Origin: Hoplostethus atlanticus
Lineage: Eukaryota > Chordata > Actinopteri > Trachichthyiformes > Trachichthyidae
NCBI GenBank assembly: GCA_034670405.1
Contig: JAXDDX010000148.1
Span: 273,501 to 337,500 of the forward strand
DNA: 64,000 nucleotides
Reading direction: 5' to 3'
The translations under genes were made by a program, and so were the position numbers. Shown here piece by piece: positions 13,109 through 24,600 of this stretch (the first letter of the stretch is position 1; each line of letters begins with the position of its first letter). Below the pieces are notes generated by a model that had not been told where the DNA came from, did no database searches, and worked only from the letters and a program-made list of their open reading frames with translations.

Positions 13109-14805
13109 TCTCACCGATTAACAGTAGATTATCTGTTGTGGAGATGAATAACAAGGTTACATTCCTCCATGACACGGTGAAGTCTGATGTAATGGGATTA
13201 CTTCCACCCAGACAAAGTCAGCTGAGACAGGAGGGTTTATTGATCAGGCCTGAACACAAAAACACACACACACACACACACATGCTGAATGTGCACAGAG
13301 GATGAGCAGGAGAATAATAGTGATGATCTTGGAAGACGGACGGACCAGTAGGACATAATAAGAATTATAAACTTTATTTATACTGTCGACAAGCACAAAG
13401 AAGAATAAATAAAACAAGAAAGAAAAATGAAAAAACAAAAGAAAGAATAAAATACAGACGGAAACCAGTATTGAAACCAATATCTTCTACTGGACCTGGT
13501 CCTCCAGTTCCCATCAGCCCCTGCTCCACGCCTCCAGAGGATCCTGACACACCAAGCCGACCGGCAGCCACCGGCGAGCAGCTGAGGCCGTCCATCAGCC
13601 GTAGTGTTTGCGGTGTGTCCTGAACCGTTGGCCCGGCGGAGGCCGCCGGTGAGAGATACCTCTCTGATTGGCTGTTCAGCTTGAGCGAATCAGTGAAGAG
13701 AAACGGAAGTGAGCAAAGCAAGCAAACGACACAGAAGACAACCGACAACACTGACAACTGACAACACCGGAGCCAGGTGCAACTTTTCCCTCTCACGCAG
13801 GCTCAGAGCGAACCTGCATGTCGGCCGTCGGCTGTCGTGATCAAGTGATCAAGTGATCAACTTTTACAGCGATCTGACAGTCGGACTCGGTCGCCTCTAG
13901 TTCAGCCATGTTGCTGATGAAGAGGACAGGCTTGGTGTTCTGACAGCCGACTGAGAGCTGAAGGACCCATTAGCTGCCCCAGACATGCCTGGTGGGGGAG
14001 GGGAGGGAGGGGGCAACACCGCCTGCATGGCTCCACCCCCGCCTCCCCCTCTCCACCTCCACCACCATACGCGCCGATCACGTGCTCCGGTGCTCGAGCA
14101 CCCACCGAAAAGGTTGAGCACCCACGGGGAAGGCCGATTAAAAAATAAATTAATAAATAAATGTATTAAAAAACTGCATCTTTAAAAAAAAAAAAACGCA
14201 TCTATTTATTTTATTATTACTTATTATTATCGGTGAACGTTTTAACTACAAATTGCATTATCCAATGAAACGTGTTCCAGCTCTGTGCGTGTGTAGGCTA
14301 CATTAAGGGGCGTGGTCACGTAGCCAACTGCCAATGTAACGTTAGAGTCGGCTAAACCAACGTTGTTCCATCACGTAGCTACTAGCTAGCGACACAGCAA
14401 GTGTGAAACACGGGTGATGATCGGGTAAAAACGTACGAATTTGTAATTAAAAAACCGAGAGAGATACCGAGTGTAGAGACAGTCAAAGTGAGGATCCACC
14501 ACCAGTGATGAATTTGTAGCAGAGCAGTGTTGCATTTCGTTTTGGTGTGTCTACGTCCGACAGATGACAGTAGCTGCACCACGGTAATTATTAAAGCAAG
14601 TGCAATAAAAGTGATTTTGTGACAATCTTCACCTTGGTGGTATTCACTTAATTTGAGCGCCTATGTCCACCACCATTACAGGTTGTACCTCACTGCACCG
14701 CTCAGCCTACCGACAACCTGAGGAGACGATCCGTCAATTCACAGACCAAAACATGAAAAGAATCATTCCATAACGCCAGTCGGTAGAAAATACCACAAAC
14801 ACACA
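13109..14805. other. intergenic, probable decayed repeat material
   Basis: A minus-strand frame of 140 codons ends near 13374 and begins MRGKSCTWLRCC. It has a hydrophobic N-terminus but no recognised domain. Repeated GATCAAGT steps at 13836-13860 and paired GAGCACCCAC motifs at 14096-14126 suggest transposon-derived DNA. I could not define element ends. Confidence 0.3.
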
Positions 14806-14810
14806 CTCAC

Positions 14811-14872
<62 letters not shown>

Positions 14873-14881
14873 TCACTCACA
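14806..14881. repeat. (CA)n microsatellite
   Basis: CA dinucleotides with CACTCACT interruptions. Confidence 0.95.
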
Positions 14882-15084
14882 CCGAACCCCCATCATTTCT
14901 GTCTGATTGATCAAAGAAGGAAACACAGTTTCACCACAGGATGAATATTTTAGAGGACATTAATATTCATGAGGCCAAGAGGCTTCCTATTGGCTGTCAT
15001 CTCAGCCAGTTAACTCAGCACAACATGCATGCCACAAATCTGGTTTCATATGTTGGATCTATTATGAGGTTTGGGTGTAAAACT

Positions 15085-15640
15085 GAATCTCTGAATATAA
15101 CTGGGTTATAAATATATATAAATATATATAAATATATAACTGGGTTATGAATATATATAAATATACATAAATATATATAAATATACATTAATATATATAT
15201 ATACATAAATATATATAAATATATAACTGGGTTATAAATATATATAAATATATAACTGGGTTATGAATATACATAAATATATATACATATATAACTGGGT
15301 TATGAATATATATAAATATACATAAATATATATATAAATATATAACTGGGTTATAAATATATAACTGGGTTATGAATATATATAAATATATAAATATATA
15401 AATATACATTAATATATATATATATACATAAATATATATAAATATATAACTGGGTTATAAATATATATTATATATATAAATATATAACTGGGTTATAAAT
15501 ATATATAAATATATATAAATATATAACTGGGTTATGAATATATATAAATATACATAAATATATATAAATATATAACTGGGTTATAAATATATATAAATAT
15601 ACATAAATATATGTAAATATATAACTGGGTTAAACATTAA
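15085..15640. repeat. AT-rich tandem array with ACTGGGTTAT motif
   Basis: Blocks of AATATATATAAATATA are separated by the recurring motif TAACTGGGTTATRAATATA, about a dozen times. The array is imperfect and variable in length. Tyr/Ile-rich minus-strand frames are artefacts. Confidence 0.92.
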
Positions 15641-15814
15641 ACTGAAGACTGATAATTTTATTTGTCTGGTTGCTCCTCTTCCTCTTCCTCTTCCTCTTCC
15701 TCTTCCTCTCTGTTGTCTCAGATCAGTGATTCTTCTCATCATCAGAAACACAACAGAATAGAACAGAATTATGATTTGGTTTGAAAACATATACAGCTGA
15801 AAACACACGTATCC

Positions 15815-16400
15815 TGGTTTAGTCTGGTTTAGTCTGGTTGGTTTAGTCTGGTTTAGTCTGGTTTAGCCTGGTTTAGCCTGGTTTAGTCTGGTTTGTTTAG
15901 TCTGGTTTAGCCTGGTTTAGCCTGGTTTAGTCTGGTTGGTTTAGTCTGGTTTAGTCTGGTTGGTATAGTCTGGTTTAACCTGGTTTAGCCTGGGTTAGTC
16001 TGGTTGGTTTAGTCTGGTTTAGTATGGTTTAGTCTGGTTGGTTTAGTCTGGTTTAGTCTGGTTTAGTCTGGTTGGTCTAGTCTGGTTTAGTCTGGTTGGT
16101 TTAGTCCGGTTGGTTTAGTCTGGTTTACCCTGGTTTAGTCTGGTTGGTATAGTCTGGTTTAACCTGGTTTAGTCTGGTTTAGTTTGTTGAGGCTGATGTC
16201 CCTGAAACTGAAGGAGAGATGAATGCAGTTCTGCTCAACACTCTGAACAACAAGGGTTCTCTTCAGCACCAGAGAAGGGTTCTCTAGACCAGCAGAACTT
16301 TAGAAAGCTTCTCCAGAGCACCAGGCTGGTCTGGTTGGTTTAGTCTGGTCTAGTCTGGTTTAGCCTAGTTTAGTCTGGTGTAGCCTGGTTGGTTCTCTAG
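15815..16400. repeat. TGGTTTAGTC decamer array
   Basis: Tandem 10-base units (TGGTTTAGTC or TGGTTTAGCC) with TGGTTGG insertions. The array is broken at about 16190-16320 by a duplicated unit around TTAGAAAGCTTCTCCA, which recurs near 16412. Confidence 0.92.
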
Positions 16401-16567
16401 ACCAGCAGAACTTTAGAAAGCTTCTCCACAGCTCTGGTTCCTAGACCCTTCAGGGTTTAACTCTTTACTCTAAATGCTAAATAGCTAAATAGTACTGTGC
16501 CATTTGATTTCAACTGAGCAGAAATATATTAAATGATTCCCACTGGAAAGGAAGCCAAAGTTTTGAT

Positions 16568-18035
16568 ACCATCATCACCACCATCACCACCATCATCACC
16601 ATCACCACCATCACCACCATCATCACCACCATCACCACCATCATCATCATCACCACCATCACCACCATCACCACCACCATCACCATCATCACCACCATCA
16701 TCACCACCATCATCACCACCACCATCACCACCACCATCACCATCATGACCACCATCACATCATCACCACCATCACCACCACCATCACCATCATCACCACC
16801 ATCACCATCACCATCATCACCACCACCATCACCACCACCATCACCATCATGACCACCATCACATCATCACCACCATCATCACCATCATCATCATCATCAC
16901 CATCACCACCATCACCATCATCACCACCACCATCACCATCATCATCATGACCACCATCACCACCATCACCACCATCACATCATCACCATCACCATCATCA
17001 CCACCATCACCATCACCACCATCACCACCACCATCACCATCACCATCATCATCATCATGACCACCATCACATCATCACCACCATCACCACCACCATCACC
17101 ATCATCACCACCATCACCATCACCATCATCACCATCACCACCACCATCACCATCATCATCATGACCACCATCACCACCATCACCACCATCACATCATCAC
17201 CATCACCACCATCATCACCACCATCACCATCATCACCATCACCACCATCACCACCACCATCACCATCACCATCATCATGACCACCATCACATCATCACCA
17301 CCATCATCACCACCACCACCATACATTGTAAATATTGTGTTGTGTTTTTTATTGTAAACAGTGTGAACCTGTTATTTTGCCCTTTGCACATTCCTGCTGA
17401 GCATTGCCACTTTTGCATTTCACTGCACACCTCGTGTGTGTATGTGACAAATAAACGTCTTGAATCTTGAATCTTGAATCATCACCATCACCATCATCAC
17501 ATCATCATCACCATCATCACCATCACCACCATCATCACCACCATCACCATCATCACCATCATCACCACCACCATCACCACCATCATCATCATGACCACCG
17601 TCACCACCATCACATCACCATCATCATCATGACCACCATCACCACCATCACCACCATGACCACCATCACCACCATCACATCATCATCACCATCATCACCA
17701 CCATCACCACCATCATCACCACCATCACCATCACCACCACCATCACCATCATCACCACCATCACCATCATCACCACCACCATCACCATCACCACAATCAC
17801 CACCATCACATCATCATCATCACCATCATCACCACCATCACCATCATCACCACCACCATCACCATCACCACAATCACCACCATCACATCATCATCATCAC
17901 CATCATCACCACCATCACCATCATCACCACCATCATCACCATCATCACCACCATCACATCATCATCACCATCACCACAATCACCACCATCACATCATCAT
18001 TATCACCATCATCACCACCATCATCATCATCATCA
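16568..18035. repeat. about 1.3 kb CAT/CAC trinucleotide array
   Basis: A long imperfect array of ATC/ACC triplets with CATGACC variants, split by a LINE 3' tail at 17320-17480. The His- and Met-rich frames are artefacts. Confidence 0.96.
17320..17480 (+). mobile_element. LINE (CR1/L2-like) 3' tail
   Basis: The sequence from ACATTGTAAATATTGTG through GTGACAAATAAACGTC ends in tandem TTGAATC units. That layout is typical of the 3' end of teleost non-LTR retrotransposons. A reverse-oriented relative lies at 21935-22080. Only the 3' end is present, consistent with 5' truncation. Confidence 0.6.
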
Positions 18036-18240
18036 CTCAAAACTCTGTGGTGTATTATTGGTGGTAGTATTGATCACCTACTGAGGTAAAAGGAACAAAA
18101 TGTTGATATAAAATACAAGAAACATGTTTTGTAATTGATTTGTCATTTATTATTATTATGATGTGAAGTAACAAGTAACCTCGCCTGTGTGAAATGAATG
18201 AGGACTGATGGAAACAGACAGACAGACTAACTAGCCGTAA

Positions 18241-18345
18241 CACACACACACACACACACACACAGACATTCATCAGACACATTACTTCCACTTGAAAACT
18301 GTCTGTGAACTCTGGGTGACCCATCACAGGATGTACATATCTACA

Positions 18346-18413
<68 letters not shown>
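18241..18413. repeat. (AC)n microsatellites
   Basis: Two AC runs, 18241-18264 and 18351-18413, are separated by unique sequence. Confidence 0.97.
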
Positions 18414-18416
<3 letters not shown>

Positions 18417-18419
18417 CCT

Positions 18420-21370
18420 GGCCGCTGGCATCACGTCACATCAGTTCAGTAAAGATCATGTCAGCAGCAGATGTGAGTTTTGCTTCAGGGACTTGAAAGG
18501 TTTCTGGTAGAACACCGACACCAAAATCATCCGCGTGTCCCCGGTCGATCCATGCTAACACGTTGAGTGATACTAGGCTCCATGCTAACTCTTTAGCATC
18601 TTTAGCTAATCCTCCTCCACCCTTAAACTACCAGCCTCCGTTTGGGTTGAATGTGATGACGGAGAGGATAACCCCTGACCCCTGACCTGAGGTCGACATT
18701 TATGAATGAAAACAACAATAAACAATATAACAAAATATATGGAAATATACAGTAAATTCATATAACAACCAAACTGAAGAAACTAGCTAAGATGTAAACA
18801 GACTACTGACCTGTCTGTTGTTCAATGGGGAGAGCAGACAGACAGGTGGACAGACAGGTGGGGGTCTTTATTGGCTCTTAATGAAGATAAAGAATGAAAC
18901 CATATAAATGCAAATCCACAGTACGAAAAACTGAAAACAATTTAGAAACTGAAAATTGCCCCCGCCCCCCCCCCCTTACTGTTCATTTTCAAAGTTGTTT
19001 TTAGAAGTTTAATTCATGTTGCTGACCCCTATTATTACTATTGTTATTTTCATTCACTATGACAATGATGACTGACAGTATCACTACTGCTATTACTACT
19101 ACTATTAGTATTACTAGTAGTATTACTAGTTGTATCAACCCAAACTACTATCACTACTGCAGAACTCCTAATGTGGAATTGTCATTTCCACGAAATGTAA
19201 CCTGAGTGTTTGCTGCCACCTAGTGGTCCGTTTCAGAATCAGAATCAAATTTATTGTAGTTAACTAATATGGATCCCTCATCAATATTAGTTTTACATTT
19301 CATAATTTCTACCACAAAAAAAAGGTCCAAGCCGCACCGCAGGGGTCTAGACACCCTGCTGCTGACATGTCAGCATACATCTGATACTAATACACACAGA
19401 GTACAAACATCAAGTATTTCAGCCTTGAGTCAAAGTAACGAAGCTCCGACCAGAAGAACCAGAAGAGGGAAGAACGACACGATGGTCCAGACGTTTGTTA
19501 TAAAGTGTTTTAATTTCTCTTCCTGTGACACAAACAGTGTAAGGCTCAGAACTGGTCCCACGCTTTAATCAAAATATACACGTTTCATCAGATATAAAAC
19601 CAACATTACCTCTCTGTAACTAGCTGGTAACTAGCTGTGGTATAAAACAATTATTTACAGTTTATCCCCCCCCCAACCACCTTGCTAGAACAGTGTGAGA
19701 CAGATGGACTGCTGGGAAACCAACTGGTCCACTTCCTGTCTGGTCCGACCTCTTACAGGTTCAACTTCCTGTCTGTCTTTATGCTGCATTCAGGTCATAT
19801 GGGAAAGAGCCAGAACAAATCACTAGGAGGTGTTGACACGTTCAGACGCCATGATTGTAGTTTTCTGTACTTTGGTTGATCCTGATCAGCTTTTTCATCA
19901 CTAAGTGATAAAACATCTGACTTCCTGTTTTACAGCAAACCAGAAATCCAGCATGTCACCGTGTCCTGATGGTGTTTTAATGATTTCATGTGATGAAAAT
20001 GGTTCATTTTGTTGGTTTTATTTCGTTCCCTACACTTGACCGGCTCTTTCCTTGTTGGTGACATCAGACGTCAGTCTCAGTTTTCTAGTATTATTTACCC
20101 TCTGAAAGCTGAGTTGAACAGCATTTTCTAGTAGGAAACTCAGATCTACCATCTTTCCCATGAGATATGAATGCAGCATTACTGTTGGTCTGATATTCAG
20201 CAGCTATCTATTAAGGGTCCTGTCCATCACTGCATTTAGAGATGGAACGTCGACATAATGAACACTAAGACGTTTCCAAACCAGCATCTTCTGGTTTCAG
20301 AACGTTTGCTTTTCCCATCAAGCTTTGATTGCAGAGTAAAAGGAATTAATGCCAGATGTACAACTCAACAAAGCACTGTGTTGAAGGCACTCTACATAGA
20401 TCTGATTTTGCAATAGAAATTAAACACACACCTCCATATCAAACCTGGTGAACGGTGTGTTAAATCCAGTGAAACGGTCAAGAAATTAAAAATATTCCCA
20501 CAGGAAAACACCAGGAGTTTATCGTCTTTTAGTCCTTTAAACCAGAAACCTGAGGCAGGCGGATTTGTTTGCATCTAGAAGGCCTTTTTTGGTTTTAGCT
20601 GTAGTGGATCACAAACTCATAAATAGATCAATCAGAGAGGCACTGCAAGAGACAAAACTAATCATGATTCACAAATCCAACAGAACACAACAGAAAGGAA
20701 AGGCAGAGCGGCGAAACGACCACTGAGCCAGACAGCCAAAACTTAACGCAAAGTTCAGGAATGATTAAAATATTGCTACAATATCTGATTGGAATAAAAA
20801 GTGATTGCATACATGGAAATAAAGAAATCAAAAAGAATGCACAAGAATTGCATCTAGAAATACAAAAACACTAAAGACCCAGCAAACCCGCTAAACAGAA
20901 TCACCACCGTCTCCCGACGGCCTGCTGGAGTTCACATCTTCACACTACAGTAACCAGCAGTACAAGTACAAAACACTAAAACACCAATAAAATACACATA
21001 AAATAAGGATATATCTGTAATACACCTCAACAGTAAACCGTTATCATCTGTAAACCTGCTCTGCCAAGTTACAGAGGCATGATGGAGATTTGTTATTTTT
21101 ACATTTATGTCAAACTCAAGATCGTTCTGACTCCGGGGATAAGGCACAGGGGTCGTCTGGAGGCTCAGGGGGCGGAGCTCGCCACGTCTGGGGGCGGAGG
21201 TCGCCACGTCTGAGGCCGGGCTTAAGGGAGGCGGGGCTTAAGGGAGGCCGGGCTCAGCGATGCCCAAGAGGGTTAATCCATCACTTCCTTCCCAGGCTAA
21301 CATGCTAACATGCTAATCTCTTCAAATTATTGATTTCTGTAGATGTGGATATAAATATGTAATAGGAATG
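18420..21370 (-). other. region downstream of ptbp1, possible 3' UTR, no gene
   Basis: No coding exon was recognised. It lies downstream of the ptbp1 stop. Minus-strand AATAAA signals are present (for example TTTATT on + at 20017-20022 and 18867-18872), so part of it may be ptbp1 3' UTR. A sequence at about 19840-19990 (CGCCATGATTGTAGTTTTCT ... CTTCCTGTTTTACAGCAAACC) is a dispersed repeat. Its second copy, at 22661-22680 plus 24436-24590, is interrupted by a transposon. Confidence 0.4.
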
Positions 21371-21425
21371 AGAGGAGTGGACATCAACTGGTCAGGAGAA
21401 CTCAGGAGGAGTCAGGGGTCGAGGG

Positions 21426-21655
21426 GTTCAGATGGAGGAGTCGGGGGAGTCGGGGGAGTCGGGGGGGGGGGGGGGCAGATGGAGGAGTCGGGGGGGTTCA
21501 GATGGAGGAGTCGGGGGAGTCGGCAGATGGAGGAGTCGGGGGGGGCTACAGATGGAGGATGGAGGAGTCCTCTATCTGGTTCAGATGGAGGAGTCGAGGG
21601 GGGGAGGGGGGGGGTGTTCAGATGGAGGAGTCGGGGGGAGTCAAGAGGGTTCAGA
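21426..21655. repeat. minisatellite seeded at the ptbp1 stop codon
   Basis: About eight units built on TTCAGATGGAGGAGTCGGGG, with poly-G spacers of variable length. The copy nearest the gene (TTCAGATGGAGGACTT) is the complement of the last ptbp1 codons, Ser-Ser-Ile-stop. The array therefore appears to be an expansion of the end of the reading frame into the 3' UTR. Confidence 0.85.
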
Positions 21656-24600
21656 TGGAGGACTTGGAGAAGGAGACCCGGAGGTGGTGGTTCTCTCCCA
21701 GGTCGTGGTTGTGGAACTCGATGAGCGACTCGATGGCCTCCTCCACCGAGTCCATTTGGATCAGAGCCATCTTATGGTCCTTCCTGAAGGAGAAACATCC
21801 TCCTGTCAATCAATCGTCATCACATATCTCACCCATGCCTGATGTACGTTTGAACTGTGGGAATATTGTACAAACCAAATTTTGAAGTGGAATTTTTAGT
21901 GGAATATACTACTTGCATTCAAGATGGAAAAGATTCAAGATTCAAGAAGTTTAATTGTCACATACACACACGAGGTGTGCAGTGAAATGCAAAGTGGCAA
22001 TGCTCAGCAGAAATGTGCAAAATAACAGGTTCACACTATTTACAATAAACCAACACAATATTTACAATGTCACAGAAAAGCCGCTAGTATTGTGTGATAT
22101 ATTGTTGGGTTATTGGTAGGGTGACTATGGCTTGAAGGAAATAATTTGAGGTTGTACTGGCTGACGGGGTTTGCCGATATGGTCAACGTTAGCTATAGAC
22201 GTAAAAATTAACTTTAAAGTATTTTATTTGGGGAACATCACATTGTTGGAGTAATGTTTTTGACCTGAATCCGTTACAACATGGCTTTGGTCTCAATGAA
22301 ACACAAATAATGGAGTTTATGGTTTTAAGTGGTGGGCTGTTCTTCTGTAAAGGCAGAGATCTATGCTGGTCAAGTGCTGCCAGAAACCCTGAGTGTCTTG
22401 GACTAGGCTACATTATTAATTACCAAATGTCAAAGTAATTTAGAGCTGCTACCATTATAATCTGAAATTTGATGACTTTGGGGACCTCGAGTCCCTTATT
22501 GGTAGTGTATTTCATCACTGTTGCAAAGATGGCAAACTGGCTTCAGGAGAGAAGAAGCTCTAGGTTACGAGGCTTTGGGATAAAGCTGCACTTCAGAATG
22601 TCTCTATAGTTAAAATAAACCACTTGGAAGTGTTCAGGAACTCTTATGAATCGGTCAAGACGCCATGATTGTAGTTTTCTCAGGGTTTCTGCAGGTTTCA
22701 GCAAGTTAAATTTAAGACTTTTTAATGCCACTAAGAATGCAATTTAAGACCAATTTTGCGACAAAAATGAATGCAAAAATAACAAACAGTATCTGACAGC
22801 TGTTTTATGTTTTTCACTCTGCATGTGCGATTCCAAAGCTTTGATTCCCATTGTGCCCAATAAGAAGGTTCAAATGAAGCAGCGGGCTTTGTGCTCATTT
22901 GACTCCACTGGCTTCAACCAAGTAGCAAACTCTGGAACTCGGAAAAAAACGACCTCCGACACGAAAAAAGTGCAATAGAACAGTCATTCAAGTCAGAAGT
23001 CAACTGGTCCGAGTTCACCGATATAAACACACCTGACGTCACAGCAATATAGCGTCGCACAACGGTGCTAGTATACTAACGTTACTAGTTCACTGATATG
23101 ATAGAAATCTTTACTAGCGCGTGGTGCTAGCATACTAACGTTAACATTACTAGTTCACTGATATGACAGAAATCTTTATTAGTGCGTGGTGCTAGCATAC
23201 TAATGTTAACGTTACTAGTTCACTGATATGATAGAAATCTTTACTAGCGCGTGGCGCTAGCATACTAACGTTAACATTACTAGTTCACTGATATGATAGA
23301 AGTCTTTATTAGTGCGTGGTGCTAGCATACTAACGTTAACATTACTAGTTCACTGATATGATAGAAGTCTTTATTAGTGCGTGGTGCTAGCATACCAACG
23401 TTAACATTACTAGTTCACTGATATGATAGAAGTCTTTATTAGTGCGTGGTGCTAGCATACCAACGTTAACATTACTAGTTCACTGATATGATAGAAATCT
23501 TTACTAGCGCGTGGTGCTAGCATACCAACGTTAACGTTACTAGTTCACGGATATGATAGAAGTCTTTATTAGCGCGTGGTGCTAGCATACTAACGTTAAC
23601 ATTACTAGTTCACTGATATGATAGAAGTCTTTATTAGTGCGTGGTGCTAGCATACCAACGTTAACATTACTAGTTCACTGATATGATAGAAGTCTTTATT
23701 AGTGCGTGGTGCTAGCATACCAACGTTAACATTACTAGTTCACTGATATGATAGAAATCTTTACTAGCGCGTGGTGCTAGCATACCAACGTTAACGTTAC
23801 TAGTTCACTGATATGATAGAAGTCTTTATTAGCGCGTGGTGCTAGCATACTAACGTTAACGTTACTAGTTCACTGATATGAGCAGTTTCTCTTCACTAAT
23901 GGCGCTGTAGTAGTTGATGTAGGTCTTTTAGACGCTTGTGAAATTCAGAGACTTGCCATACAAACATGAGTTTGCTACGGGCGTCCATGTTTTCCCGAGC
24001 AGATGCACTGGAACACATTTAGATTGGAAGTCGGGAATACCGACTCGGAACTATCGACTTCAGACTTGTAATGAATTGCGGCATAAAATCGCTTTTTTGT
24101 CAGGACTGTGCCTGTGATCTGGCAAGGCAGAGGCGCTAAAGCAGCTAGCTCAACAGTCTCTGGCTGATGTAAAGCGAACTGTGGTTCCGCCCTACTGTCA
24201 AAAAACAAATCCGTTCCTTCAACCATTGAAGTGACGTAAATCACCATACATTTTGCATCAAAGGGAACATAGTAAAGTAACTTAGTCGACATCACCGGTC
24301 ACATTTTTAAGACCTCTGAAAATTATATTTTAGACTTAACAACAAAAAAGACAATTTAAGACCTTTTAAGGCCTTGAATTTAGATAAATGAATTTAAGAC
24401 GTTTTAAGACTTGTTAAGGACCCGCGGAAACCCTGTTTCTGCAGACTTTTGTTGATCCTGAGCTTTTTTTATGCTTAACAACATGAACTTAGTGATGAAA
24501 CTTCTGGCTTCCTGTTTTACAGCAAACCAAATGTTGTAATGTCGACCACAAACCAGAAATCCAGCAGTAGTTGTGTCCTCACACGGCATTTTAAAGGTCC

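Noticed and set aside
13374..13796. 140-codon frame with signal-anchor-like start
   Set aside because: No recognisable domain, and the region has dispersed-repeat features. The hydrophobic C-terminus comes from an AT-rich stretch.
16510..18084. Polyhistidine, polymethionine/valine and Pro/Ser frames
   Set aside because: Products of the CAT/CAC trinucleotide array.
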